Below, piece after piece: positions 24,965 to 35,058 of a stretch of DNA of 64,000 nucleotides. A program made the translations under genes and the position numbers. The notes below the pieces were generated by a model that saw nothing but the letters and a program-made list of their open reading frames with translations, ran no database searches and was not told where the DNA came from. The stretch is from Fibrobacterota bacterium (lineage in GTDB: Bacteria > Fibrobacterota > Fibrobacteria > UBA11236), in assembly GCA_947482115.1 (NCBI GenBank), contig CANKII010000002.1:310001-374000 (forward strand), given 5' to 3'. How positions within the stretch are numbered: position 1 is the stretch's first letter; each line of letters starts with the position of its first letter.

Positions 24965-25516
24965 GTGGAATGGCTATTTTCAGTCCTTATGATAGACGTT
25001 GAAGAGTCCTACATGAAGAGATACCTGATCGAAGCCTCCGTGGACACGGTTGCGGAAAAAGTCTCGGCGCATCTCGAAGAAACCATTCGATTATTGGCCC
25101 ATCTTCCCGAAGACAAGGCTGACTTTGCCTATGCGAAGGGAAAGTGGACAGTGCGGCAGGTCGTGGGACACATTCTCGTCGCACACCGAATCTTTGTCAC
25201 CCGGGCCATGTGCATTTCACGCGGTGAAACGAAATCCCTGCCGGGTTTTGACGAACCGGTTTATGCCGAGGGCTGGCCGCCGGAAAACATCGGCTTGAAG
25301 GAATTGGCCACGACCTATGCCTACGAAGCGCTGGCGACTTTGAACTGGGTCCGTTGGATGAGCGTGGAAGAATTGCAGCGCGTCGGCGAAGCCAATGGAA
25401 TTCGGCTGCAGCCGCAACATATTTTCCGCGCCTTGATCGGCCATGAGCGGCATCATTTGAAAATGTTGTGTGAAACCTATGGAATCCCATTTCCTGAACA
25501 CGGGAAACCCATGTGA
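24965..25516 (+). CDS. DinB-like (DUF664/DinB_2) family protein
   Basis: About 183 residues from the GTG at 24965, which has GGAG five bases upstream; ATGs at 24989 and 25013 are alternatives, and the recognisable domain begins around the last one. The four-helix DinB fold is shown by the three metal-type histidines: KWTVRQVVGHILVAHRIF (first His region) and ALIGHERHHLKMLCETYGIP near the C-terminus. Family members are metal-dependent hydrolases or thiol transferases such as bacillithiol-linked enzymes; substrate unknown. Ends with a 4-base overlap to hisD. Confidence 0.82.
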   Translation: MEWLFSVLMIDVEESYMKRYLIEASVDTVAEKVSAHLEETIRLLAHLPEDKADFAYAKGKWTVRQVVGHILVAHRIFVTRAMCISRGETKSLPGFDEPVYAEGWPPENIGLKELATTYAYEALATLNWVRWMSVEELQRVGEANGIRLQPQHIFRALIGHERHHLKMLCETYGIPFPEHGKPM

Positions 25517-26784
25517 AAATCATTTCCCTTAAATCACTGAAGCATCCTGAAATCGAATCGCTGCGTTCGCGCGAGCCGAGCCCATCCGCTGAAATCCAGA
25601 AAACGGTTTCGGATATTTTGAACCGCGTCCGCAAGGAAGGCCATGCGGCGGTATTGGATTATGCCCGCCGCTTTGATGGGCTGCAGGGAAACTTGCGCGT
25701 CACCGAATCGGAAATCACGCGTGAAGCGAAAAAGGCTTCGCCAACTGTGCGCAGTGCCATTCGCAAAGCCATTTCCAATGTGAAAAAATTCCATGTCAAA
25801 CAAAAGGAATCATCCTGGAGTTTCAAGGGAACTCATGGCGAAACTCTCGGACAAATCATTCGTCCGCTGGATCGCGTGGGAGTTTATGTTCCCGGTGGTG
25901 CGGGAGTTTATCCCTCAACCTTGATTATGAACACGGTTCCGGCCCAAGTGGCGGGAGTTTCAGAGATCGCTGTCATCACACCCTGTGCTCACGGATTGAA
26001 TCCGGCCGTAGCTTGTGCTGCGCAGGAATTGGGTGTCAACGAGATTTACAAAGTGGGCGGGGCGCAGGCTGTGGCCATGCTGGCTTTTGGCACCGACAAA
26101 GTTCGCCGCGTAGACAAGATTGTGGGACCAGGAAATGTTTATGCGGCTCTTGCGAAAAAAGAAGTGTTTGGCGTGGTTGATATCGATATGATCGCGGGGC
26201 CTTCGGAAGTGTTGGTTTTGTTCGATGAAAGCGCGGATCCGGATTGGGTGGCTGCGGATTTGTTGTCGCAGGCCGAACATGGCTCGGGCTACGAAGCCGT
26301 TATCGGGGTCACTACTTCCAAACAGGCTGCTGTTTGGGTTGCGGAATGTGTGAAAGCGCAGGTGGAAAATTCTCCAAAAAAAGCCTTGCTTGAGAAAGCA
26401 TTGAGCCGATATGGTCGCATCTTCGTGGTTTCAGATTGGAAACTCGGCTGCGATGTGGCCAATGCGCTGGCGCCCGAGCATCTGGAAGTGATGACGGAGT
26501 TTCCGCGAAAGTTGCTGCCTTCGCTGCGCAATGCTGGAGCAATATTTCTCGGCCCGTATTCTTCCGAACCCGTCGGCGATTATTTCGCAGGTCCGAACCA
26601 TGTGCTGCCGACGAACGGATCCGCGCGGTTCTTTTCTCCGTTGGGAGTCTATGACTTCTACAAACGCACGAGTCTCATCGAGTATAACGCAAAGGCTTTG
26701 CGGAAGGAAGGAAAATTGATTGCGGCGTTAGCGGATGCGGAGGGATTTATCCATCACGCGGCGGCGGTGCGGAAGCGGATGTAA
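25513..26784 (+). CDS. hisD: Histidinol dehydrogenase
   Basis: Last two steps of histidine synthesis: histidinol to histidine with NAD and zinc. 423 residues. Blocks: VYVPGGAGVYPSTLIMNTVP near 119-138, VGGAQAVAMLAFGT near 177, KIVGPGNVYAALAKK, DMIAGPSEVLVLFDESADPD, LLSQAEHGSG (zinc Gln/His) and EHLEVMTEFP with GPNHVLPT near the end. GTG start overlaps the DinB stop. No other his genes nearby, so the gene is scattered from its pathway here. Convergent with the SGNH gene, 2-base gap. Confidence 0.96.
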   Translation: MKIISLKSLKHPEIESLRSREPSPSAEIQKTVSDILNRVRKEGHAAVLDYARRFDGLQGNLRVTESEITREAKKASPTVRSAIRKAISNVKKFHVKQKESSWSFKGTHGETLGQIIRPLDRVGVYVPGGAGVYPSTLIMNTVPAQVAGVSEIAVITPCAHGLNPAVACAAQELGVNEIYKVGGAQAVAMLAFGTDKVRRVDKIVGPGNVYAALAKKEVFGVVDIDMIAGPSEVLVLFDESADPDWVAADLLSQAEHGSGYEAVIGVTTSKQAAVWVAECVKAQVENSPKKALLEKALSRYGRIFVVSDWKLGCDVANALAPEHLEVMTEFPRKLLPSLRNAGAIFLGPYSSEPVGDYFAGPNHVLPTNGSARFFSPLGVYDFYKRTSLIEYNAKALRKEGKLIAALADAEGFIHHAAAVRKRM

Positions 26785-26786
26785 GC

Positions 26787-28340
26787 TTACCGCCCCTGCG
26801 TTTTATTCTTTACCTGCTCTACCGGCTTCACGATATAAGTCCCAGCCGGAAGCGGCGAGCCGTTCTGCGGCATGTTCTTCCCATCTAGCGAATAAACCTG
26901 TCCTTCGATCTGTTGCGAGCCAGACATCACAGGAACCAGCCGGGCTTTGGCGGAATTGTTAGGCGAGAACGGGGCGATGTTCTTCGAAATTCCAGTGACA
27001 CCTCCGGCTAACATCCCACGATAAATAACATGTGCCAGCGTATCGTGTCCCAATTCTCTCGGGTGGACACCATCCGGAACATAGGACGGCGTCACGTTAT
27101 AAGTGTACGGTTGCCCCATCAACATCGGAGTATAAACATCAATCGTGGGGAACCCTCTTTCCGTGGCCACCTGTTGCACGGCGGGGATTACCGAGTCGCG
27201 AATGGTGAAACCGCTGATGCCGTTTCCGGCGGTGCCATTGTCAAAACCCCATCCCAAGGTGTTGGGCGATGTCACACTGGAATTGTTGAGCGCATACCAT
27301 GCCGGCATGGGCTTGATTAAAAAGAATTGTGGCTTGGGTGAGATGTTGTTGGAGAATGTGTCGATCATGGCACGGGAGTCCGTCATGAATCTCGCGGTGT
27401 TCCATTGCGTCGAGCGCGAGTCATTGGTACCCAGCATGATGGTGATATAGTTGGGCTTAAAATTGAAGACGTCCTTGAATTGCGTCGTGGTCCAATAAGG
27501 GGAACGACCCGCCTTTTGCATGTATGCCCCGGAAAGCCCTTCATTGCGCACATAAAAATCCCTGCCCAGCAGCATGTTCAAGCGGACCGCATAGGCGGTT
27601 TGCAGCGGAGCCGTCAAAGTGGAGCCGGCAGTGATGCTGTTGCCCACGCAGGCAATGCGTGTCACTTGCGACATGAAGGAACGGTAAAGGATGGCGGAGA
27701 GCGAATCCGAACCCCTTGGGGTGAAATGAACGCCGTCTACATAGTAGGTCGTCGGACTTGAAGTTGCGATGGCACGCATGCGCGTATTGGCATCGAGGAC
27801 TTTTAATCCTTTCGCTGCGGCAACCTGTTGGATCTTGGGAATGACGCCGTAGGTCATAATGGAGTCATTGATACCGAAGGTATTGGAAAAAATGGGTGGT
27901 GGTAACATGAGCCAGATACGGGGTGCGGGGGAGATGTTATTGGTAAGAGTGTCTACCAGCGCTGTCAGATCCGCGACGAATTCAGAATTGAAAGCCCAGT
28001 TTGCGGGCTTGGTGTCGTTCGTACCAAGTTCAATTGAAATGATATCGGGTTTGAATGCGAAGACGGAAGCGAGAATGTTTGTTCCCGATACGGTTCGGGT
28101 CCAGTAAGGCACATCGCCTTTTTTGAGCAAAGTGGAACTCGACACGCCGAAGTTTCGGATGGTGTCCTGATATCCCACCAAGCCGGATAAACGCGTCGTT
28201 CCGTTCACATAGGTCAGGTTAGCTTGGGGATATCCGGCGGTAAGACTGTTGCCAAGGCAGGCCCATTTAATGCGCTGCGGGACTTGTGCCTGCACTGCGA
28301 AAGCCGCGATAAGGCCGATGGAAAGGATTCGTTGGAGCAT
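26787..28340 (-). CDS. Secreted protein with two SGNH/GDSL hydrolase domains and a T9SS-like tail
   Basis: 517 residues. A signal peptide (MLQRILSIGLIAAFAVQAQ) is followed by two tandem SGNH domains. Each has block I (ACLGNSLTAGYP near 28; ACVGNSITAGST near 230), a GTNDT/GTNDSR block III, and a DGVHFTPRG / DGVHPRELG block V with catalytic Asp-His. The C-terminus reads GQVYSLDGKNMPQ then LPAGTYIVKP, which resembles type IX secretion sorting domains. Likely an outer-surface or secreted esterase acting on acetylated polysaccharide; substrate unknown. The neighbour at 28344 is a close paralogue, so the pair arose by tandem duplication. Confidence 0.85.
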   Translation of the reverse strand: MLQRILSIGLIAAFAVQAQVPQRIKWACLGNSLTAGYPQANLTYVNGTTRLSGLVGYQDTIRNFGVSSSTLLKKGDVPYWTRTVSGTNILASVFAFKPDIISIELGTNDTKPANWAFNSEFVADLTALVDTLTNNISPAPRIWLMLPPPIFSNTFGINDSIMTYGVIPKIQQVAAAKGLKVLDANTRMRAIATSSPTTYYVDGVHFTPRGSDSLSAILYRSFMSQVTRIACVGNSITAGSTLTAPLQTAYAVRLNMLLGRDFYVRNEGLSGAYMQKAGRSPYWTTTQFKDVFNFKPNYITIMLGTNDSRSTQWNTARFMTDSRAMIDTFSNNISPKPQFFLIKPMPAWYALNNSSVTSPNTLGWGFDNGTAGNGISGFTIRDSVIPAVQQVATERGFPTIDVYTPMLMGQPYTYNVTPSYVPDGVHPRELGHDTLAHVIYRGMLAGGVTGISKNIAPFSPNNSAKARLVPVMSGSQQIEGQVYSLDGKNMPQNGSPLPAGTYIVKPVEQVKNKTQGR

Positions 28341-28343
28341 GGA

Positions 28344-29876
28344 TTATTTCCCCGTGTTTGAATTATTCGGTATAGTCTTGTTGTCTGGTTTCATGATATA
28401 AGTTCCGGCGGGAAGCGGCGAGCCATTCTGTGGCATGGCTTTTCCGTCCAGGGAATAGATCTGTTCCTCGCCCCGCACTGAGGGAGATAGAACAGGAACT
28501 AAACGGGCTCTGGCATTGCCGGAGTTTTGCGCGCTCTGCTTCTGCGGGGTGATGCCGACCACCGTGGACAGGGTACGAAAGAAGATGTGCGCGAGTGTAT
28601 CCTGTCCGGCTTTGTTGGGATGAACTCCGTCACCGCTCATGATGCTTGAGGGTTGGGTGGGGGAGTTGAATGCGGAGTTGTAGAGATCGATGGTTTGCAA
28701 TCCTTTGGCCGAAGCGACCTGCAGAATGGCGGGAATCACGGAGTCGCGGATAATGTCCCCGCTGATGCCATTGGTCGTATCGCTCGTGGGATTTCCAAAA
28801 GCCCAATGTCCGTTTATACGCCAAGCTCCCACAGGACGGACCAGTAAAATCTGGGGCTTGGGGTTGATGTTGTTGCTGAAGGTGTCGATCATGGTCTTGT
28901 AGTCATTGATGTACCGCGCTGTGTTCCAGGATTTTGGACGCGAATCGTTGGTGCCCAGCATGATGGTGATGATGTGGGGTTTCAGATTGAAGACATTGGT
29001 GAGTTTCCCGCCACTCTGATTCCAATAGGACATGATGGCCGGGGTGATATTGCCGGGCTTTTGCATATAACATCCGGATCGCCCGTCGTTTTCCGCGTAG
29101 AAATTTCGTCCCAACAGCATGTTCAATTTGGTCGTGTAGGCGTCCACGGCAACAGCTCCGGAGACGCCGCTGTTGATGTATTCCGTAATGCTGTTGCCGA
29201 CCACTGCAATGCGTGTGACTTTGGAGATGTAGGCGCGGAAGATGTAAGCTGCGATCGAGTCGTATCCGGGCGTGGTGGGGTGAATGCCATCGGTTCCGAA
29301 CAGACTTGATCGACCAAGGAAGGGCGTATGTGTATCGATGGTATCGATCCCCTTTTCAATGGCCACCTGTCGGAGGCGCGGGATGACTCCGTAGCGAATG
29401 ACGGATTCGCGGATATCTCCGGGCTGTGGATTGGTTTCGCTGTTGAAAGTCGGGGTGGGGTAGATCAGGAAAATTCTCGGATGAGAAGGCATGGCGGCCA
29501 AAGTATCGATCATGTCCCGCGTGTCCCGCAGGAAATTGGCGCTGTCCTTCCAGTTGATGGGCTTGGAATCGTTTGTGCCCAGATCAATGGACACGATGTC
29601 GGGTTGGAACGCGAAGACTTGCGCAAAACGGCCATACTTCCAGTAGGTGGAATCCCCGCTGCGAAGCATGGTTCTCCAACCCACTCCCGCGTTCAGCACT
29701 GTATCCATGATTAGACGGGTTCCCAACCTCACGGGGTAGGCATTGGTCGCCCCCGTCGTCCCTTGGGTGATGCTATTGCCGACACAAGCCCACTTAATCT
29801 TTGTGGATACTTGGGCTTGCAGGGCATATGCGGTGGCAAATACGCCGAATGCAAAAGTGAACGTACGCTGATTCAT
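28344..29876 (-). CDS. Secreted double SGNH/GDSL hydrolase, paralogue of the next gene
   Basis: About 510 residues, same architecture as its neighbour: signal peptide (FAFGVFATAYALQAQ), first SGNH domain with ACVGNSITQGTTG, GTNDSKPINW and DGIHPTTPGYD, second with AVVGNSITEYIN, GTNDSRPKSW and DGVHPNKAGQD, then QIYSLDGKAMPQ and LPAGTYIMKP. Start at ATG 29876 behind AGGAG; a TTG three bases upstream is possible. Lies 3 bases from the second gene, so they form an operon. All four SGNH domains keep the Ser, Asn and Asp-His residues, so all are probably active. Confidence 0.85.
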   Translation of the reverse strand: MNQRTFTFAFGVFATAYALQAQVSTKIKWACVGNSITQGTTGATNAYPVRLGTRLIMDTVLNAGVGWRTMLRSGDSTYWKYGRFAQVFAFQPDIVSIDLGTNDSKPINWKDSANFLRDTRDMIDTLAAMPSHPRIFLIYPTPTFNSETNPQPGDIRESVIRYGVIPRLRQVAIEKGIDTIDTHTPFLGRSSLFGTDGIHPTTPGYDSIAAYIFRAYISKVTRIAVVGNSITEYINSGVSGAVAVDAYTTKLNMLLGRNFYAENDGRSGCYMQKPGNITPAIMSYWNQSGGKLTNVFNLKPHIITIMLGTNDSRPKSWNTARYINDYKTMIDTFSNNINPKPQILLVRPVGAWRINGHWAFGNPTSDTTNGISGDIIRDSVIPAILQVASAKGLQTIDLYNSAFNSPTQPSSIMSGDGVHPNKAGQDTLAHIFFRTLSTVVGITPQKQSAQNSGNARARLVPVLSPSVRGEEQIYSLDGKAMPQNGSPLPAGTYIMKPDNKTIPNNSNTGK

Positions 29877-29977
29877 CAATTATTGGCTCCTGATTCGGGA
29901 GTATTTGCGAAAACTACAGGTGAAATTTATACCCGGAATCCCTTTGGGGATGGATGTTTTCTAAAATTGCCGTTCCT

Positions 29978-30054
29978 CGGGACTTAGCTCAGTCTGGTAG
30001 AGCATCTGCTTTGGGAGCAGAGGGTCGCATGTTCGAATCGTGTAGTCCCGACCA
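29978..30054 (+). tRNA. tRNA-Pro (anticodon TGG)
   Basis: 77 bases including an encoded CCA. Acceptor CGGGACT pairs with AGTCCCG, D-arm GCTC/GAGC, anticodon stem TCTGC/GCAGA around TTTGGGA (anticodon TGG at loop positions 34-36), T-arm GCATG TTCGAAT CGTGT. The T stem contains two G-T wobbles. Stands alone between the SGNH pair and the Ig-repeat gene. Confidence 0.95.
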
Positions 30055-30177
30055 TTTTTCATCGCATTCCATGGATTCTTCCGGGTTTTCCGGAAAAATC
30101 CTTAAATTTGAGCGTATTCCATACAGTTTCCAAATCCTGAGGCGATTCAATGCTGGGTTCACGGGAAGGGCTTCATC

Positions 30178-33100
30178 ATGAATAAAACCGGTCTGTTGGT
30201 TCTCTTTGCGTTTGTGGGTCTGTCGCTCGGGGCCGAGAACTACGCACAGTGGAAGTATACGAGAAACATTACCATAAATACAACAGGTTCCGGCGCAAGC
30301 ATCCCCTCCACCCAGGTACAGTTTCCGGTTCTGGTGCGTTTGAATTCGGGAAACTTTGATTTCTCCACGGCTTCCCGCAATGGCGAAGACGTCCGGTTTA
30401 CAAAGTCCAATGGAGCCACGCGACTTTCGCATCATACCGCGCGCTGGGACAGTTCCGGTCAGGCTGCGGAAATATGGGTGCTGGCGGATTCCGTCAAAGG
30501 AAACTTCAATACAACCCTGCGCATGTTCTGGGGTAAGGCTGGAGCGGCCGACAGCGGTAGCGCTACCGCAGTGTTTTCCACCGCCAACCATTTTCAGGCC
30601 GTGTTTCACATGGACGAGGCGGCCAACGACACAATTCGCGACATTACGACGAATGGATTTCGCGGAGTCCCCACCAATGTTGGCGGAACGAATCCAACTG
30701 ACACGGCGGGTGCGATAGGCAAGGCGAAGAATTGTCTGGGAAGTAATTCCAACGGCAATGGCGGGTCTTATCGCATCCTCACCTCGACAGGCGCGCACAC
30801 TTATACCAACCATGCTTTGAATTTTCAGAATGACTCCTCCACGAGCGCCAACGGGCTTCCTTTTTATACGATATCGACCTGGGTGAATGTCAGTTCCATT
30901 CCGGATGGAACCATTAACCGCAAAGGCATTGTTGCCAAATCCGCAGGCTTGAACGGGAAGCAATATCATCTTCGGTTGATGGAACCCAACGAAGACACGC
31001 TCAATCCGGCCGTGCCGCTGAACAGGTTTGATTTCAACGACGGCCCTTCCGCCACTTATCAAAGTCACTCCGACAACTGGGATGTCGGAACCTGGAATCT
31101 GGTGACAGCAGTACGCAGCTTTGTACCGGGATTCTCCGTCGGCAGTTCCCGCATTTATGTGAACGGCAATCCTGTGCTATCCGGTACCAACCTTGTCCAG
31201 ACCGTGCGTTCCGATTTCGATGTGTTCATCGGCAGCTTTTCAAATGACTCCGGATTTTTTAACGGCAAAATTGATGAAGTTGTTTTTGCCGACACGATTC
31301 GCGACTCCAACTGGGTTCGGCTGAGCTATCAAACTCAAAAGCCGAATCCAACAGCCATAGCAGCCTCTGCCGTTCAGGATCAGTTTCCCTCCCTGCTCAC
31401 CTACGCCTCGAATCCCGCTACTTTTGCCGTCGGGATTCCGGCCTCCAATCCGGCTTCCGTACATGGCATTGCCACGCATTACTCGGTAAGCCCGGCCCTG
31501 CCGTCAGGCTTGGTGTTGGATACCGTGACAGGAGCGGTATCAGGGACGCCTACGGTCATTTCCTCCACTGCGAATTATACGGTCACCGCCACGAGTCCGG
31601 CAGGCAGCACCACTGCGACGTTGAACGTGCGCGTGCTGACGCCCCCCTCCAATCTGGTTTACACCCAGCAAACCTCGGTGTATGGCCTTAATCTGGCCAT
31701 TGCCAACAATGTTCCTACGGTAGTCGGCGATGTAACCCGTTATTCGGTGAGTCCCGCCCTGCCCGTCGGTTTGATATTGGACACGGTCACTGGTGTGATT
31801 TCGGGTACTTCCATTGTGCCGTTGCCCGCTGCAAATTATACCGTGACTGCCAGCAACCCGGCTGCTTCAACCACTAAAACTCTCAATATCACCGTGCTGG
31901 CGCCACCTTCAAGCTTTGCCTATTCTACACCGGTGATTTACGGCGTGGGCGCTCCCATTGTGGTCAATACCCCCATGATCGACACCCCAACGTCCATTCA
32001 CACCGTTTCCCGTTATTCGGCCACGCCAGCGTTGCCTGCAGGTTTGATTCTCGACACGATCACGGGTGTGATTTCCGGGACGCCAACTGTGGTGTCTTCA
32101 TCCACCAACTATACTGTTACCGCCATGAATGTCGCCGGTTCGGCTTCGGCGATTGCGAACATTTCCACCATTCTGTTTCCTTCCAATCTGACTTACACGA
32201 CACAACGACCCGAGTATCCGGACTCGGTGACCATTACGCCGAATAATCCCACGGTCACAGGTGTGATAGCTCACTATTCCATTTCACCCGCGCTACCTGT
32301 GGGCTTGACTTTGGATACGATTACCGGAATTATTTCGGGAACGCCCATAGTGCAGACGCCCACGATTGCATGTGTGGTCACTGCGGCCAATGCCGTGGGA
32401 TTCACCGTGGATACTCTTCATATCACCGTAACAATTGCACCCCCAACCAACCTGTTTTACTCGCCCAACACCGCTGTCTATGGAACCGGAACTCCCATTG
32501 CAGTGAATACTCCCGTGGTGACGGGCACAGCCACTCATTATTTAGTGGCGCCCTCATTACCGGCTGGTTTGGTGATGGATCCTTTTTCAGGAGCTATTTC
32601 GGGAACACCCACGGTGGCAATACCCGCCACAAATTTCGTTGTGACTGCAAGCAATCTGGTCGGTTTCACACAGGACACATTGACCTTGGTGGTATTGGCG
32701 GCGCCAACCGGTTTCAGTTACGTATCGAATCCTGCGATTTACGGTGTGAATGTTCCGATTGTAAATGACAGTCCGACTTTGACCGGCGCGGTGACTGGAT
32801 ATTCCGTCAATCCGCCACTGCCTGCGGGATTAACATTGAATCCCTCCACGGGAGTGATTTCGGGAACTCCCATCTCCGTTCAATCGGCGGTGAATTACAC
32901 CATCACGGCATTTAACGGCCCTGCATTTACCACGGTTACACTGAGCATAACCGTGTTGGCTCCTCCGGCGGGTCTGGTTTATTCCTCCAATCCCGCAACA
33001 TACGGAGTCAATGTGGGGATTGCGAATAATGCTCCTGCTGTGACGGGTTCTGTCACTCACTATTCCGTGACACCCTCGCTTCCCTCGGGCTTGCAATTCG

Positions 33101-35058
33101 ATTCGATTACTGGAGTGATTTCAGGAACTCCCTCTGCGGCGCAATCGGTGGCTTCGTATTTGGTAACCGCGAGTAACATTGCCGGATTGGACACGGAGAC
33201 CGTTTTCATTACGGTTCTGGTGGCGCCGACCAATCCTGTTTATACCTCCACCCAATATTGGCTTGGATTGCCGGCTACTCCCAATATTCCCACGGTAACG
33301 GGTATTGTAAGCCACTATTCAATAAGTCCTGCGCTTCCCGCAGGTTTGATATTGGATTCTGTGTCGGGTGTGATTTTGGGAACTCCGACTTTTGCTTTTC
33401 CCGCTGCGAATTACACGGTGACGGCAAGCAATGTGGCGGGTGCCGCCACGGCCAATGTCAATATTCGTGTCTTCCCGCCTCCCTCAGCGCTTTCCTATTC
33501 CTTCAATCCTGCGATTTACGGTGTGAATGTGGCGATAGGGAACAATGTTCCCTCCGTGGCGGATACCGTGACACATTATTCCGTCAATCCCGTTTTACCC
33601 GCTGGTTTGACATTGGATTCTCTCACGGGTGTGATCACAGGCGCTCCGACCGCGGCTTCCTCTGCAGCCAACTATACGGTAACCGCTGCCAATCCGGCGG
33701 GAGCAGCCACCGTGGCCGTGAGCATACGCGTTTTGTCAGCGCCGACCGCTTTGTCGTATCCCGTTACTTCAGCCATCTATGGTGAGAATGTGGCGATTGC
33801 CAACGACAGTCCTACGGTGACAGGAACGGCGACCCACTATTCTGTAAGCCCCGTACTTCCAGCCGGTTTGAGTTTGGACAGCAGCACCGGTGTTCTTTCC
33901 GGAACTCCAAGTGTGGCCGCAGTCGCGGCGAATTACACGGTGACCGCATCCAACGTTGCAGGATTCATCACCACAATTCTGAATATCCGGATTTTATCCG
34001 TTCCGTCGGGACTTTCCTATTCCACCAATCCGGCGACTTATGGTTTGAACGTGGCGATTGCCATTGACAGCCCCAGCGTAACGGGTACGGTGAGTCGTTA
34101 TTCCGTAAGCCCCGCCCTTCCTGCAGGCTTGAGTCTGGACAGCAATACCGGATGGATTTCAGGAACTCCGGTGGTTGCTTCGGCTGCGTCGAATTATACC
34201 GTCAGTGCTGCCAATGTTGCCGGCACTGCAACTGTGAATTTGAATATCCGCGTTTTGTCGGCACCCACAGGGCTTTCTTACTCCCCGAATCCGGCCACCT
34301 ATGGTGTGAACGTGGCAATTGCAGGCAATACCCCGACCCTCACAGGCACTGCGACGCGCTATTCCGTCGCTCCTGCGCTTCCTTCAGGCCTCGCTCTGGA
34401 TACGCTAACTGGAGTGATTTCCGGAACCCCCACCGCCGCCAAAGGAGGAGCCAATTACACGATCACAGCATCCAATATTGCAGGCTCTACTACCGCGACC
34501 CTGAATATCCGGGTGTTGACCGTACCCTCGAATCTCTCCTATATCGACGACCCCACCATCTATGTTTTGGGTATACCCATTTTATCAAATACAGCCTCGG
34601 TTACAGGATTCGTCAGTCGTTATTCCGTGATTCCGGCGTTCCCTCCCGGGTTGGTTTTGGATACGGTCACCGGGTCGATTTCGGGGACACCCACAGGCAG
34701 CCAGTCTTTTGCCACTTTTTACACTGTCACCGCCTCCAATGTGGCTGGATCGACACAAACTACGGTGAACATCACCATTGTCGGCGCCCCTTCCAATCTT
34801 TCCTATGCCGATGAGGCCCCCACTTATGGAAGGGGCCTGCTAATCTCTCCCCCCAACACTCCTTCTGTTCATGGCATTGTCACGGATTATTCAGTGACAC
34901 CGGCCTTTCCGGCCGGAATAACCCTCGATGTGACGACCGGCTATATTCTTGGGACTCCGACGGTGCTTTCAACCTCGTCGGTTTACACGGTTACGGCGCG
35001 AAACCCGGGTGGCTCCTCGCAAACCACCCTCACTTTAGGGGTAATTCTTCCTCCATGA
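30178..35058 (+). CDS. Giant secreted protein: DUF2341 and LamG-like domains plus 14 Ig-like (He_PIG) repeats
   Basis: 1626 residues. Signal peptide (TGLLVLFAFVGLSLGAENY), then a DUF2341 region (about 30-135; EIWVLADSVKGN, FWGKAGAADSG), a concanavalin/LamG-like region (about 140-390; AVFHMDEAANDTI, IDEVVFADTIRDSNWVRLSY) and 14 consecutive repeats of about 87 residues from about 403 to the end. Each repeat has YSV.PALPAGL.LD, TGVISGTP and NYTVTASN blocks, the putative-Ig pattern. No T9SS-like tail, anchor motif or membrane segment follows the last repeat. Probably a cell-surface or released adhesin or glycan-binding protein. Its stop overlaps the next gene (ATGA), an unusual coupling for so large a protein. 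Confidence 0.88.
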   Translation: MNKTGLLVLFAFVGLSLGAENYAQWKYTRNITINTTGSGASIPSTQVQFPVLVRLNSGNFDFSTASRNGEDVRFTKSNGATRLSHHTARWDSSGQAAEIWVLADSVKGNFNTTLRMFWGKAGAADSGSATAVFSTANHFQAVFHMDEAANDTIRDITTNGFRGVPTNVGGTNPTDTAGAIGKAKNCLGSNSNGNGGSYRILTSTGAHTYTNHALNFQNDSSTSANGLPFYTISTWVNVSSIPDGTINRKGIVAKSAGLNGKQYHLRLMEPNEDTLNPAVPLNRFDFNDGPSATYQSHSDNWDVGTWNLVTAVRSFVPGFSVGSSRIYVNGNPVLSGTNLVQTVRSDFDVFIGSFSNDSGFFNGKIDEVVFADTIRDSNWVRLSYQTQKPNPTAIAASAVQDQFPSLLTYASNPATFAVGIPASNPASVHGIATHYSVSPALPSGLVLDTVTGAVSGTPTVISSTANYTVTATSPAGSTTATLNVRVLTPPSNLVYTQQTSVYGLNLAIANNVPTVVGDVTRYSVSPALPVGLILDTVTGVISGTSIVPLPAANYTVTASNPAASTTKTLNITVLAPPSSFAYSTPVIYGVGAPIVVNTPMIDTPTSIHTVSRYSATPALPAGLILDTITGVISGTPTVVSSSTNYTVTAMNVAGSASAIANISTILFPSNLTYTTQRPEYPDSVTITPNNPTVTGVIAHYSISPALPVGLTLDTITGIISGTPIVQTPTIACVVTAANAVGFTVDTLHITVTIAPPTNLFYSPNTAVYGTGTPIAVNTPVVTGTATHYLVAPSLPAGLVMDPFSGAISGTPTVAIPATNFVVTASNLVGFTQDTLTLVVLAAPTGFSYVSNPAIYGVNVPIVNDSPTLTGAVTGYSVNPPLPAGLTLNPSTGVISGTPISVQSAVNYTITAFNGPAFTTVTLSITVLAPPAGLVYSSNPATYGVNVGIANNAPAVTGSVTHYSVTPSLPSGLQFDSITGVISGTPSAAQSVASYLVTASNIAGLDTETVFITVLVAPTNPVYTSTQYWLGLPATPNIPTVTGIVSHYSISPALPAGLILDSVSGVILGTPTFAFPAANYTVTASNVAGAATANVNIRVFPPPSALSYSFNPAIYGVNVAIGNNVPSVADTVTHYSVNPVLPAGLTLDSLTGVITGAPTAASSAANYTVTAANPAGAATVAVSIRVLSAPTALSYPVTSAIYGENVAIANDSPTVTGTATHYSVSPVLPAGLSLDSSTGVLSGTPSVAAVAANYTVTASNVAGFITTILNIRILSVPSGLSYSTNPATYGLNVAIAIDSPSVTGTVSRYSVSPALPAGLSLDSNTGWISGTPVVASAASNYTVSAANVAGTATVNLNIRVLSAPTGLSYSPNPATYGVNVAIAGNTPTLTGTATRYSVAPALPSGLALDTLTGVISGTPTAAKGGANYTITASNIAGSTTATLNIRVLTVPSNLSYIDDPTIYVLGIPILSNTASVTGFVSRYSVIPAFPPGLVLDTVTGSISGTPTGSQSFATFYTVTASNVAGSTQTTVNITIVGAPSNLSYADEAPTYGRGLLISPPNTPSVHGIVTDYSVTPAFPAGITLDVTTGYILGTPTVLSTSSVYTVTARNPGGSSQTTLTLGVILPP

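Noticed and set aside
31380-35050. Regular direct repeats resembling a CRISPR or satellite array
   Set aside because: Period of about 260 bases, in frame and encoding the Ig-like repeats of one protein.
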